A DNA stretch of 64,000 bases from an uncultured Prevotellaceae bacterium (GTDB taxonomy: Bacteria; Bacteroidota; Bacteroidia; Bacteroidales; Muribaculaceae), in NCBI GenBank assembly GCA_900316835.1, contig ONEL01000006.1, forward strand, positions 1-64,000. The letters run 5' to 3'. How positions within the stretch are numbered: position 1 is the stretch's first letter; each line of letters opens with the position of its first letter. Of the stretch, positions 35,132 to 44,602 are shown piece by piece. The notes under the pieces are model-generated. The model saw nothing but the letters and a program-made list of their open reading frames with translations, searched no databases and was not told the origin of the DNA. A program made the translations under genes and the position numbers.

Positions 35132-37270
35132 ATGTCCGATAAAATCTCAACTCTCATCTCTCAGGAACTAAATATTCCAGTAAATCAAGTGTCAAGCACA
35201 GTGAGCTTGCTTCGTGACGACAATTCTATTCCTTTCATCAGCCGCTACCGCAAGGAGGCCACTGGCAACCTCGACGAGACACAAATTCAGAGCATCGACT
35301 CACGCATGGCCTACTACGATGAGCTGCAACGACGCAAGTCGACCATACTCAAGACCATAGAGGCACAAGAAGCACTCACCGATGAGCTCTCCAACCGAAT
35401 TCTCAACTGCTGGGACGCTACCGAGCTGGAGGACATCTACCTGCCTTACAAGCCCAAGCGACGCACTCGTGCGCAAATAGCGCGTGAGAAAGGACTCGAG
35501 CCTCTCGCTAAGATGATAATGGCGCAAAAAGGTGGCGATGTGAAAACGATGGCTACACGATTTGTCGATGGCGACAAGGTGCCCAGCCACGATGAAGCCA
35601 TTGATGGAGCACTAGATATCATTGCTGAGTGGGTGAGTGAGAATACAACAGTGCGCAACAGTGTGCGACGCTCGTTCCGCTACGATGCGGTGCTTAACTG
35701 CAGCGTGGTGAAGGGTAAGGAGATAGAGGGGCGAAACTATGAATTCTACTACGACTTCTCCAAGCCATTGAAGCGCATCTCGTCGCATCAGTTGCTTGCC
35801 ATTCGCCGTGGCGAGAAAGAGGGATTTCTCAAGGTTAGCATCGACATCAACAACGACCGCTCGGTCGACAACGTGTGCCGACTCGTGGTGCGAGGCAAGG
35901 GAGAGTGCTCGCAACTGGTGGAGGAGGCTGCCGAGGATAGCTTCGATCGTCTCATCAAGCCATCGATTGAGAATGAATTTGCGGCACTGTCGAAGCAGCG
36001 GGCCGATGCCGAGGCTATTGATATGTTTGCGCAAAATGTGCGACAGTTGCTTTTTGCTCCACCGCTTGGTCACAAGCGCATCCTTGCTGTGGACCCAGGC
36101 TTCCGCACGGGATGCAAGGTGGTGTGCCTTGACGAGCAAGGTAATTTGCTTCACAACGATGTTATATATCCCACCGCGCCAAACTACGACATTGAGGGCG
36201 CGACCAAGAAGATACACAATCTTGTGGAAGTCTATAAGATTGATGCCATAGCACTAGGCAATGGAACCGCAAGTAGGGAGACCGAGAAATTCCTCAAGCG
36301 CATTCGCTATCGTCGCAACGTCAATGTCTATGTGGTGAGTGAGAATGGCGCCTCTATTTATAGCGCCAGCAAGATTGCGCGCGATGAGTTCCCCGACAAG
36401 GATGTTACCGTGCGGGGGGCTGTGTCGATAGGGCGTCGCTTGCTCGACCCGCTTGCCGAGCTGGTGAAAATCGACCCCAAGTCGATAGGGGTAGGGCAAT
36501 ACCAGCACGATGTGGACCAGGCAAAACTAAAGGAAGCATTGAACTATACTGTGGAGAGCTGTGTGAACAGCGTGGGAGTGAATCTCAACACTGCCAGCAA
36601 GGAATTGCTCACCTATGTTTCGGGACTGGGACCCACACTGGCGCAAAACATTGTGAACTATCGCGCCGAGAATGGCGACTTCAAGAGTAGGCAAGACTTG
36701 CTTAAGGTGCCCAAGCTGGGTCCCAAGACATTTACTCAAGCCGCGGGCTTCCTGCGTGTGCCCGAGAGTGATAACCCGCTCGACAACAGTGCTGTGCACC
36801 CCGAGCGCTATGAACTCGTCACCAAGATGGCACGCGACTGCAACTGCACTGTGGCTGAACTTATCAAGGACCCAGAGAAGCGCAATAAAATTGACATCAA
36901 GCGCTACATCTCGCGCGATGTGGGCGAGCTCACACTTGTCGACATTATGCGTGAGCTGGAGAAACCGGGGCGTGACCCGCGCAGCGAGGTCAAGGCTATG
37001 GAGTTTGATGAAAGCGTTCATGAGATTACCGACCTCAAGCCAGGAATGGAATTGCCTGGCATCGTGACCAATATAACGCAATTTGGCGCGTTTGTCGACG
37101 TGGGAGTGCACAAGGAAGGACTGGTGCATGTGTCACAACTGAGCGACAAGCGAGTTGAGAACCCGGCACGTGCGGTGAAACTCAACCAGCATGTGCGTGT
37201 GCGTGTGGAAAGTGTTGATCTTGAGCGCAAGCGCATCGCCTTGTCAATGAAAGGTGTTAAGCAGCCCTAG
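35132..37270 (+). CDS. tex: Tex-family RNA-binding transcription accessory protein
   Basis: A 712-residue cytoplasmic nucleic-acid-binding protein. Domain order: N-terminal helical HTH-like region (about 1-180), YqgF-like RNase H fold (about 315-440, with ILAVDPGFRTGCK and GNGTASRETE), helix-hairpin-helix pair (about 485-560, with LNTASKELLTYVSGLGPTLA) and a C-terminal S1 domain (about 635-708, ITQFGAFVDVGVHKEGLVH). Length is normal for Tex. The promoter is unclear because the short gap upstream is filled by the decamer repeat. Confidence 0.92.
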   Translation: MSDKISTLISQELNIPVNQVSSTVSLLRDDNSIPFISRYRKEATGNLDETQIQSIDSRMAYYDELQRRKSTILKTIEAQEALTDELSNRILNCWDATELEDIYLPYKPKRRTRAQIAREKGLEPLAKMIMAQKGGDVKTMATRFVDGDKVPSHDEAIDGALDIIAEWVSENTTVRNSVRRSFRYDAVLNCSVVKGKEIEGRNYEFYYDFSKPLKRISSHQLLAIRRGEKEGFLKVSIDINNDRSVDNVCRLVVRGKGECSQLVEEAAEDSFDRLIKPSIENEFAALSKQRADAEAIDMFAQNVRQLLFAPPLGHKRILAVDPGFRTGCKVVCLDEQGNLLHNDVIYPTAPNYDIEGATKKIHNLVEVYKIDAIALGNGTASRETEKFLKRIRYRRNVNVYVVSENGASIYSASKIARDEFPDKDVTVRGAVSIGRRLLDPLAELVKIDPKSIGVGQYQHDVDQAKLKEALNYTVESCVNSVGVNLNTASKELLTYVSGLGPTLAQNIVNYRAENGDFKSRQDLLKVPKLGPKTFTQAAGFLRVPESDNPLDNSAVHPERYELVTKMARDCNCTVAELIKDPEKRNKIDIKRYISRDVGELTLVDIMRELEKPGRDPRSEVKAMEFDESVHEITDLKPGMELPGIVTNITQFGAFVDVGVHKEGLVHVSQLSDKRVENPARAVKLNQHVRVRVESVDLERKRIALSMKGVKQP

Positions 37271-37373
37271 CAGGTGCAGGGTTTCTATTGCTGACAGTTC
37301 CGCAAGGTACTCTCACATTGCAAGTGTAACAATATCGTAACCCAATTTCTTTTATCAGTTGCTCAGGCAAGGG

Positions 37374-37381
37374 TAACTTTG
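37374..37381 (+). promoter_or_regulatory. -7 box before the Na/Pi cotransporter gene
   Basis: TAACTTTG at 37374-37381, 27 bp before the ATG at 37409. No clear -33 TTTG at the usual distance. Confidence 0.5.
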
Positions 37382-37408
37382 TGCTGTAAAAGTGAACTTT
37401 TTGCAGTA

Positions 37409-39100
37409 ATGATCAACACCAATAATTATTTTATGCTGGCCTTTGAATTGCTAGGGTCGCTGGGACTTCTCATTTTTGGTATGAAAATGATGAGCGACTC
37501 GTTGCAAAAAATGGCTGGCCCTCAGTTGCGCCATGTGTTAGCAGCTATCACTGGCAATAGATTTTCAGGTATTCTAGCAGGAACGTTTATCACTTGTGCC
37601 GTGCAGTCATCGTCGGCAACAACAGTGATGACAGTGTCGTTTGTTAGCGCGGGATTGCTAACTCTCTCTCAGGCAATCTCGGTTATCATGGGTGCCAATA
37701 TTGGTACCACGCTCACGGCATGGATAATGTCGCTGGGCTATAATGTCGACCTCACCGTGGTGGTATTTCCCGCCTTCTTCCTAGGACTGCTTCTCATCTA
37801 CAACAAGCGTTTGCGATTCGCCGGCGACTTGCTTTATGGCACAGCATTTGTGTTCTTCTCGCTGGTGCTGCTCAGTGCTACAGGCAAGGCAATGGATCTC
37901 GAGCACAACCAGGCAGTAATAGAATTCTTCTCATCGTTCGATACAAGCAGTTACTCCACAATATTAATTTTCCTCGCGCTGGGAACGATTATCACATGCG
38001 TGGTGCAATCGTCGGCTGCGGTGATGGCTATCACTATCCTATTGTGCTCCACTGGCGTGCTACCCATTCACATGGGTATTGCTCTTGTCATGGGTGAGAA
38101 CATTGGAACTACAGCTACTGCCAACATTGCCGCACTGGGTGCCGGCACTGGGGCGCGACGAGCCGCACTGGCGCATTTGCTTTTCAATGTGATAGGTGTG
38201 ACGTGGGTGTTGTGTGTGTTCTATCCCTTTGTCGATTTGGTGTGTAATATTGCTGGCTTTGACTCTAGCAATCCCGCTGGGCAAGCCACTCGCATTCCCA
38301 TTGTGCTTGCCACCTTCCACACTTGCTTTAACTTGACTAACACCATTCTTCTGGTGGGCTTTGTGCCTCAAATCGAGAAGATGGTGTGCTGGCTACTACC
38401 CGAGCGTGAGCAAGATAGTGAAGATGATTTCAAACTCAAGTATTTGCACGCCAATCTCATGCAGACGCCTGAAATTTCGGTTCTGCAGGCTCAAAAGGAG
38501 ACCGCTTATTTTGCTCAAATGACGAATGAAATGTTTGGACTTGTGCGCAAGTTGCTCAATGAGAAGAAAGCCTCAACTCGTGAGGAACTGTTTACCAAGA
38601 TAGAACATCAGGAGGACATTGCCGATAAAACTGAGATAGGCATTGCGCGCTACTTGGAGAAGATTAGCGACGACCATCTCTCAAGCGAGACTAAGAACCT
38701 GGTGCGCACCCTTCTGCGCGAGATTAGTGAGCTGGAAAGTGTTGCCGACTCTTGCTATAACCTTTCTCGCATACTCAAGCGCCAGCACGATAGTGGCAAA
38801 GAATTCACTCCTGACCAGTATCACCAGTTGCAGGCAATGACCATCTTCACAGCCGATGCCCTCAACCAGATGAACATGGTGATGAATGGGCGCGTGGAAG
38901 ACTACACTATCGACGAGTCTTACCGCATGGAAAACATGATTAATCACATGTGTAAGCGACTCAAGGAAGATAACATCAAGGCGGTGAATGAGCATGAGTA
39001 TGACTACTCGATAGGTACCATGTACACCGATTTTGTGAAAGAATGTGAGAAGCTTGGTGACTATATTATTAATGTAATGCAAGCTAGATTTGGAAAATAG
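37409..39100 (+). CDS. Na+/phosphate cotransporter with PhoU-like domain
   Basis: A 563-residue inner-membrane transporter of the NptA/PNaS family. The ATG at 37409 is used because an upstream in-frame start lies in the promoter. Two inverted halves each carry the QSS motif (AVQSSSATT near residue 62 and VVQSSAAVMA near 195), with about eight membrane segments. The C-terminal third (about 340-563) is a helical PhoU-like domain. It is followed by a PhoB/PhoR-like two-component system, which suggests a phosphate-import unit with its own sensor. Confidence 0.88.
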   Translation: MINTNNYFMLAFELLGSLGLLIFGMKMMSDSLQKMAGPQLRHVLAAITGNRFSGILAGTFITCAVQSSSATTVMTVSFVSAGLLTLSQAISVIMGANIGTTLTAWIMSLGYNVDLTVVVFPAFFLGLLLIYNKRLRFAGDLLYGTAFVFFSLVLLSATGKAMDLEHNQAVIEFFSSFDTSSYSTILIFLALGTIITCVVQSSAAVMAITILLCSTGVLPIHMGIALVMGENIGTTATANIAALGAGTGARRAALAHLLFNVIGVTWVLCVFYPFVDLVCNIAGFDSSNPAGQATRIPIVLATFHTCFNLTNTILLVGFVPQIEKMVCWLLPEREQDSEDDFKLKYLHANLMQTPEISVLQAQKETAYFAQMTNEMFGLVRKLLNEKKASTREELFTKIEHQEDIADKTEIGIARYLEKISDDHLSSETKNLVRTLLREISELESVADSCYNLSRILKRQHDSGKEFTPDQYHQLQAMTIFTADALNQMNMVMNGRVEDYTIDESYRMENMINHMCKRLKEDNIKAVNEHEYDYSIGTMYTDFVKECEKLGDYIINVMQARFGK

Positions 39101-39104
39101 TTTG

Positions 39105-39112
39105 TAACTTTG
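39105..39112 (+). promoter_or_regulatory. -7 box before the response regulator gene
   Basis: TAACTTTG at 39105-39112, 22 bp before the ATG; no TTTG at the normal distance, so strength is uncertain. Confidence 0.45.
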
Positions 39113-39134
39113 ACAACTTATATCACGCATTAAT

Positions 39135-39818
39135 ATGACAAAGAAATCTATTCTACTTGTTGACGACGACATCGACCTGTGTGAGATTGTGAGCTTCAAC
39201 TTGGAAGCGCAAGGCTATGATGTGCAGGTGGCACACTCTGCTCCACAGGCAATGAAACTGATGGACAATAATTTCGACCTCATCTTGCTCGATGTGATGA
39301 TGCCTGCTATGAGTGGTTTTGACTTTGCCAAGCTTCTCAAGCAGGACATGGCATGGTGTAAAATCCCCATCATCTTCCTCACAGCCAAGGACACCGAGGA
39401 GGACAAGCTCACTGGATTTAAACTTGGTGCCGATGACTATATTGCCAAGCCTTTCTCGATTAGAGAAATGATAGCGCGAGTGAAGGCTGTGCTGGGACGT
39501 ACCGCTCAAGTTGAGCAACAGGAACTAAATACTACTTCCTACAAGGGACTGGTTGTCAATACCAGCTCCAAGCGTGTCACTGTCGACGGTTTGTTCACCA
39601 CACTCACAAAAACCGAGTATGAGTTGCTACTGTTCTTGCTGGAGCACAGGGGAAAGGTATTTTCTCGCGAGCAGCTACTCGAAAACGTGTGGCCTAACAA
39701 TGTGGTGGTTACCTTGCGCACTGTTGACGTGAACATTACTCGCTTAAGAAAAAAAATTGGGCAATATGCTACTAATATCTTAACCAAGACTGGCTACGGG
39801 TACAGCTTTGAACCATGA
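39135..39818 (+). CDS. OmpR/PhoB-family response regulator
   Basis: A 227-residue two-component regulator. The receiver domain has the acidic pocket DDD at 10-12, phospho-acceptor Asp53 in LLDVMMP, and Lys in the AKPFS loop near 108. The DNA-binding winged helix covers about 128-227 with TLTKTEYELLLFLLEHRGKVFSREQLLENVWP and a TVDVNITRLRKKI recognition region. It overlaps the histidine kinase start by 4 bp. The neighbouring Na/Pi transporter suggests a PhoB-like role. Confidence 0.9.
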   Translation: MTKKSILLVDDDIDLCEIVSFNLEAQGYDVQVAHSAPQAMKLMDNNFDLILLDVMMPAMSGFDFAKLLKQDMAWCKIPIIFLTAKDTEEDKLTGFKLGADDYIAKPFSIREMIARVKAVLGRTAQVEQQELNTTSYKGLVVNTSSKRVTVDGLFTTLTKTEYELLLFLLEHRGKVFSREQLLENVWPNNVVVTLRTVDVNITRLRKKIGQYATNILTKTGYGYSFEP

Positions 39819-40735
39819 GAAAATTTTCAGAAGGCAAGAAAATGTGGATTAGCGTGATGGCTGCGTTCTTGATTTATGCCGTCGTGTTTATTCTCTTTGA
39901 CGATTATGATCGCAAGATGCTTGAACCACTAAATCAAGTAAACGACTGGCACCTCATGGTGTTTGCTGTAGTGGTGATGGTAATTCTGGGTTTTGTGCTT
40001 CTTAGGTACTGCAAGCGCATGGATGAACGCATTGAGCAGGAACAGGAGATGAAGCAAACTCTCATGCGACGACAGCTCACACAGAACATTGCTCATGAAA
40101 TCAAGACCCCTGTAGCAAGCATCCTTGGATATACCGAGACCTTGCTCTCTACCCCTGATATTCCACATGAGACTGCTAAACGATTTCTTGAGAGAACCCA
40201 TGTGCAGGCTCAGCGACTCACGTCGTTGCTTGCCGACCTCTCTATTCTCAACCGTGTGGACTATGCACCCCATGTGATTGCGATGCATCGTGTGAATGTG
40301 TCGCAGCTGGTGGGCGATGTGGTGCAAGATGTGGAGCTGGCACTCAAGAAAAAGGGCATGAAGCTCAATAACTACTTGCCCGAGGATATTATTGTTAATG
40401 GCAACGAGTCACTCATCTACAGCATCTTTAGCAATCTTATCGACAATTCTATCAACTATGCCGGCGAGGGTTCTACTATTGAAATACTTGCCTCCGACAC
40501 CATTCAGCACTGGAATTTTATCTATCGTGACAATGGCATGGGTGTTGAGGAGCAACATCTCTCGCGACTGTTTGAACGATTCTACCGTGTGGACAAGGGG
40601 CGCAGCCGCTCAATGGGAGGCACAGGGCTGGGACTGGCGATTGTTAAAAATGCGGTATTGCAGCACAATGGCACAATAACTGTTGAAAAACTAAACGAGG
40701 GAGGATTACAATTCAAGTTCTCACTTAAGAAATGA
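39815..40735 (+). CDS. Two-component sensor histidine kinase (PhoR-like)
   Basis: A 306-residue inner-membrane kinase. Two membrane segments (about 11-28 and 46-64) enclose a very short outer loop of about 17 residues, so it probably has no extracytoplasmic sensor domain. The dimerisation domain has the phospho-acceptor His94 in IAHEIKTP. The ATPase domain shows the N box NLIDNSINYA, the G1 box DNGMGV, the F box RLFERFYRVD and the G2 box GGTGLGLAIVK. It is coupled to the regulator by ATGA overlap. The minimal sensor fits phosphate signalling through transporter contact (inference). Confidence 0.9.
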   Translation: MRKFSEGKKMWISVMAAFLIYAVVFILFDDYDRKMLEPLNQVNDWHLMVFAVVVMVILGFVLLRYCKRMDERIEQEQEMKQTLMRRQLTQNIAHEIKTPVASILGYTETLLSTPDIPHETAKRFLERTHVQAQRLTSLLADLSILNRVDYAPHVIAMHRVNVSQLVGDVVQDVELALKKKGMKLNNYLPEDIIVNGNESLIYSIFSNLIDNSINYAGEGSTIEILASDTIQHWNFIYRDNGMGVEEQHLSRLFERFYRVDKGRSRSMGGTGLGLAIVKNAVLQHNGTITVEKLNEGGLQFKFSLKK

Positions 40736-40771
40736 GAGTTTTTTCACACAAGGTGTGAGCACAAAAAAAAA

Positions 40772-40811
40772 CATGGAATCTTCACTTGCCGGTGGGGATT
40801 CCATGATTTTT
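40772..40811. terminator. Bidirectional terminator after the histidine kinase gene
   Basis: CATGGAATC (40772-40780) pairs with GATTCCATG (40797-40805); an A-run precedes it and a T-run follows. It serves the kinase transcript and the converging small HTH gene. A second small hairpin, CACAC/GTGTG, lies just before it at 40744-40759. Confidence 0.7.
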
Positions 40812-40835
40812 ACCTGTCTCCAAAAAAGTGATGTA

Positions 40836-41111
40836 TTAGACTTCTTCCTGTTTCTCCGTCTTCTTGTTTTGTTCAAGGATTTCGAGAGCCATGTCAAGGA
40901 TTGTGGGGTCATCGAGCACAACGATGCCCCCGTCGGGGCCTGGCTCAATGTGTACCCCCATGTGAATGCCAGTGTCGTAATTAGACCCGCCAAAGTAGTT
41001 TCTAACTGTTTGAACACTAAGGTTTAATTTTTCGGCAATCACGTGGGTAGAGCCTTCGGGCAAGCTGGCCTTGATGCGACGAAGCTCATTGAAAGTAATG
41101 GTCTTGGGCAT
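40836..41111 (-). CDS. Small Bacteroidetes HTH DNA-binding protein
   Basis: A 91-residue protein starting MPKTITFNELRRIKASLP, with a helix-turn-helix in HVIAEKLNLSVQTVRNYFGG and a conserved HIEPGPDGGIVVLDD segment. Proteins with this exact layout are widespread in Bacteroidetes and unassigned in function; a DNA-binding role is inferred from the HTH. The C-terminus is Glu/Lys-rich. It stands alone, with a near-consensus TATCTTTA box about 60 bp upstream. Confidence 0.7.
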   Translation of the reverse strand: MPKTITFNELRRIKASLPEGSTHVIAEKLNLSVQTVRNYFGGSNYDTGIHMGVHIEPGPDGGIVVLDDPTILDMALEILEQNKKTEKQEEV

Positions 41112-41217
41112 GATAATTAAAGTTTTATTGTTTATGAAAAAGATTTGATTTAGATTTTTTTGTGCCTATAAAGATAGATATTATATTGTGATAAAAAAAA
41201 TTTTTATTAAAATAATT

Positions 41218-41886
41218 TCAAGTAGTACTGATAAATAGTGCGATTATCGCCAGCAATAGAACATTTCCAATGGCCGAGTATATCATTAGGCGAGTTTCTG
41301 ATGCGCTGAACTCAATGTCGCCCCAGCGGTGGTATCGCTGGCTAAAGCGCCGCAACACTTTGTAGCCAATCCATGCCGCTAGCACGCCAAGTAGTGCTCC
41401 ACACACGATGTCGCCAGGATAGTGCACTCCCAGGTAGATGCGGCTGTAGCACATGAGCGAGGCCCATGCCACCATGGTCCACGTGAAGGCGCGATTGCGG
41501 AAGACGAAGGCTAGAAACAGTGCAATGCCAAAGCAGTTGGCTGCATGGCTCGAAACGAAGCCGTAGGCCCCACCGCGATATCCGTTCACAATGTGGATGG
41601 TGGCGTTGAGGTCGGGGTTGTGCGATGGTCTGGCACGCTCCACAAGTGGCTTGATGATGCTTGCGCTCACCTGGTCGGCTATGAGAATGACCAGCCCAAT
41701 GGCGATGAGAAAGGTCACTGTGCGTTGCCACCCTTTCTTGAAGAATAGCACACCGAGCAACACAAGTATCATGGGAATCCATGTTCCTATCTTTGTTACT
41801 AGCCACATGAAGTTGTCGAAATAGGCTGCATGCCAGCTATTGATGGCTGTGAAGATGCCGGCGTCGAATTGTTGTAATGCTTCCAT
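41218..41886 (-). CDS. PAP2-family membrane phosphatase
   Basis: A 222-residue inner-membrane acid phosphatase. The three catalytic blocks are present: KPLVERARP (K-x6-RP, about 79-87), SSHA (about 111-114) and SRIYLGVHYPGD (SR-x5-H-x3-D, about 145-156). Five or six membrane segments. Likely substrates are undecaprenyl pyrophosphate, phosphatidylglycerol phosphate or lipid A phosphate; sequence cannot decide. It follows the bat operon by 56 bp on the same strand. Confidence 0.85.
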   Translation of the reverse strand: MEALQQFDAGIFTAINSWHAAYFDNFMWLVTKIGTWIPMILVLLGVLFFKKGWQRTVTFLIAIGLVILIADQVSASIIKPLVERARPSHNPDLNATIHIVNGYRGGAYGFVSSHAANCFGIALFLAFVFRNRAFTWTMVAWASLMCYSRIYLGVHYPGDIVCGALLGVLAAWIGYKVLRRFSQRYHRWGDIEFSASETRLMIYSAIGNVLLLAIIALFISTT

Positions 41887-41942
41887 TGATAAGAATAATT
41901 AAATGGTTAGTTTTTAGGAGTTAAAAAGCTGAAAACGGACTA

Positions 41943-44561
41943 TTAAATTTTCTCAATGTCGGCCTTCTGCATCCATCCGCTACGCTCGTCGCTAGTTTCT
42001 ATCTTGTACCACTGCATTTTGCCATATTGCTTGCCGGCAAGGCTATCAACGATTTCCACTTTCACACCATCGGCCAGGCGGAATAATGCATTCTTCTCGC
42101 CAGTGCGTGGGGCACGGCTCACGGGAGCCTTGTCGGTCATTACTATCGCATAGCGGCTTGATGTACTACGATTGTACATGTAGACCGAACTGGCGATGGC
42201 TGTAATGGTGATTATGCCCATGGCTATGGCGCCAAAGAAGCCTGCCTTTTGCAATGCCACAGTGCTAGCCATGCGATACAGGGCAATGCCTGCCAGGGCA
42301 AGAATGAATGCTAAGATGGCAATCACAGCCCAAGTGTTGCTCGACATGTGGCTCACCCAGTCGCCCAGCATCGATGTGAAGAAGCTGGCGCCATTGTCGT
42401 CGACGAGCTGTGATTTCTCACGCACAAACTGCAGGTTGTAGCGGGCATCGCCATTAGCCGGGTCGAGTTTTAAGGCACGCTCATAGCTCAAAACCGCACC
42501 AGCGCGGTCGTTGAGGCGGTAGTAGGCATTGCCCATGTTATAGTAGAGCTGCGACGACACGCCGTTGGCTGTGGCACGCTGGTACATTTCCACTGCTTTC
42601 TTGTAGTGCTTTGCTTCATAGGCTTTATTGCCCATCTCCACATAGTCAATGCCGCTAGCCATGGCTGTGAGCCCCATCATTAGGGCAACTATCACACTGA
42701 TGGTTTTTAAGTTCATGTTGCTTTGTTGAGGTGTTTTATTGCGTTTCACTCGTTCAAGAGAGTCGATGAGTTGAGCGCAGTTGTCATAGACTTGTTGCAT
42801 GTTGCCCTGCTCAAGGTCGGGCGCATATTGAGCATATTCGCAGGTCTCGAGCATTCGCAACGTGTCGCTCACATGCTGCTCGCTGAAGCCAAACTGCTGC
42901 ATCTCGGCAGCGATATTGTCCTTGCTTAACTCCGATACTGGAATGCTCAACTTGTCGCTCAAGTAACCCCACAGTGCAGTCAAAGTCTCGGTATAGAAAC
43001 CATTGCGGTCGCCTTGTTGCATTAGAGCTGCTGCGTTCTTGAGGCGTCGCTGGGCAAGCTTGCTGGCGCGACGCTTGCGCATGAGGCTGGTGTTGGCGTG
43101 AGTCTTCTCAAGCTTTCTATATGCAATCATGCCGGCGGTAAATGCTACAAGTGCCAGCAGGAATATAATCCAGTAGCCCCAGCTGGTGATAAAGAACGAT
43201 TGTGATTTGCTCAAGAGTGCATTGTCCTTGCTGAGAGGACGAATGTCGAGGTTGCGCAACTTGTAGTGCTGCGATGGCTTACCCTCGCCTTTTGCCACTT
43301 TAATCTTATTGCCACGCACGAGCAGGCTATCATACTGCTGCGTGGTGGTATTGAAATAAACGAAATAGCTATCGGGGATTTCAAAGTCGCCTACAAACTG
43401 CGGTATAAACATGTAGTCGAACGTTACTGTGCCACTAATGTTGTCGCCTGTGGGAGTGGTGTTGATGGTGTTTTGTGGGTCGTAGGTGTCAAATTCCTTG
43501 GGCATCGTCACCGCTGGAGTTTGGATATATTTTAAGTTGCCGGTTCCACTCACCACAATTGAATAGGTAGCTGGAGCGTAGGTCTTGAATGTACTGGGAT
43601 TGATGTGTGATGATACCGAGAAGTCGCCCACTGCGCCACTAAAGTTGGAGGGCTTGGGTTCGGGCAGAGGCCTGATATTAACGCTAGCCGAGTTACTGCT
43701 CACCTTGATGTTGATGGGCACAGGCTTAGAAATTTGTCCAAAGGGAGTGCTGAAAACGTCATATTGCACTAGTTGAACATCAAAATTACCTGAGGTAATG
43801 GTGAGTTTTCCCGACTCTTGCGGGTAGAGGATGCATTTTTTGAGCTCGGCAGTAGCATAACGCTTGCCGTTAATCATCTCCACTTGCTGGAAGTTGTTGC
43901 TCACTTGTAATTCCTCGATAAGGAACCCGTTAAACGATGGCTGTTGAGTGCAGTGGAACTGCGACACGTTGTAGCGTGTGTAGAGTTTAATGGTGCACAC
44001 CACTGCTTCTTGTTCATAGACCACATCTTTCGACAGGCTGATTTTAACAAAGAAGTCTTGTGCGTCAACATTCTCGCCGGCGCTTTGCTTCATGGGGTCG
44101 CTCATGTCGGGGGCATCGCCGGGAGATGACGGCTGTGGCATGGGTGACGACTGGTAGGAGGGAGTGTGAGTGCTACTGCCCGAGGGTAGTATCTCAATAG
44201 TCACCGGGCGAGTTGTGAGACGCTTGCCATCGGCAACTACCGATGCCGAGCCCAGGGTATGCCTGCCAGGGGTCTCGGCTTGATAGAGCATGGTGAAAAC
44301 TTGAGAGTAACTGCTCGACATGCGACCATTGATGCTGCTCATGCTCATACTGGTCGACACTTCGGGGCCATAGAGAAGTTTGGCACCTGCCAGGTCGGGG
44401 ATAGAGAGGTTCGACCCCTCAGCTCCATCAAGAATAAACTCTACCCTGAATTTGCCACCAGCAGCCACTTGGCTAGGTGCCTGCACACGGAATGTCGCCG
44501 CTTGTGTCATGAAGGTTGCCAGTAGTAGTGCCAGCGATAATATGTATCTTGTGATATTCAT
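41943..44561 (-). CDS. batD: BatD-BatE fusion protein
   Basis: An 872-residue protein joining two normally separate proteins of the bat operon. Residues 1 to about 605 are BatD: signal peptide ending TQAA, oxygen-tolerance beta-sandwich domains, a membrane segment at about 455-477 and a cytoplasmic helical tail. From Met616 onward comes a whole BatE: a signal-peptide-like stretch (MNLKTISVIVALMMGLTAMA), a TPR pair (YYNMGNAYYRLNDRAGAV), two membrane segments and a C-terminal SH3-like domain. There is no stop between them. Either the protein is a true fusion, or BatE is also started at Met616 (42716). It is the last gene of the operon, 41 bp after batC. Confidence 0.85.
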   Translation of the reverse strand: MNITRYILSLALLLATFMTQAATFRVQAPSQVAAGGKFRVEFILDGAEGSNLSIPDLAGAKLLYGPEVSTSMSMSSINGRMSSSYSQVFTMLYQAETPGRHTLGSASVVADGKRLTTRPVTIEILPSGSSTHTPSYQSSPMPQPSSPGDAPDMSDPMKQSAGENVDAQDFFVKISLSKDVVYEQEAVVCTIKLYTRYNVSQFHCTQQPSFNGFLIEELQVSNNFQQVEMINGKRYATAELKKCILYPQESGKLTITSGNFDVQLVQYDVFSTPFGQISKPVPINIKVSSNSASVNIRPLPEPKPSNFSGAVGDFSVSSHINPSTFKTYAPATYSIVVSGTGNLKYIQTPAVTMPKEFDTYDPQNTINTTPTGDNISGTVTFDYMFIPQFVGDFEIPDSYFVYFNTTTQQYDSLLVRGNKIKVAKGEGKPSQHYKLRNLDIRPLSKDNALLSKSQSFFITSWGYWIIFLLALVAFTAGMIAYRKLEKTHANTSLMRKRRASKLAQRRLKNAAALMQQGDRNGFYTETLTALWGYLSDKLSIPVSELSKDNIAAEMQQFGFSEQHVSDTLRMLETCEYAQYAPDLEQGNMQQVYDNCAQLIDSLERVKRNKTPQQSNMNLKTISVIVALMMGLTAMASGIDYVEMGNKAYEAKHYKKAVEMYQRATANGVSSQLYYNMGNAYYRLNDRAGAVLSYERALKLDPANGDARYNLQFVREKSQLVDDNGASFFTSMLGDWVSHMSSNTWAVIAILAFILALAGIALYRMASTVALQKAGFFGAIAMGIITITAIASSVYMYNRSTSSRYAIVMTDKAPVSRAPRTGEKNALFRLADGVKVEIVDSLAGKQYGKMQWYKIETSDERSGWMQKADIEKI

Positions 44562-44602
44562 GCGATGTAATTGTTATGCTTTTAGACTCTAACGGGCAGT
44601 GT

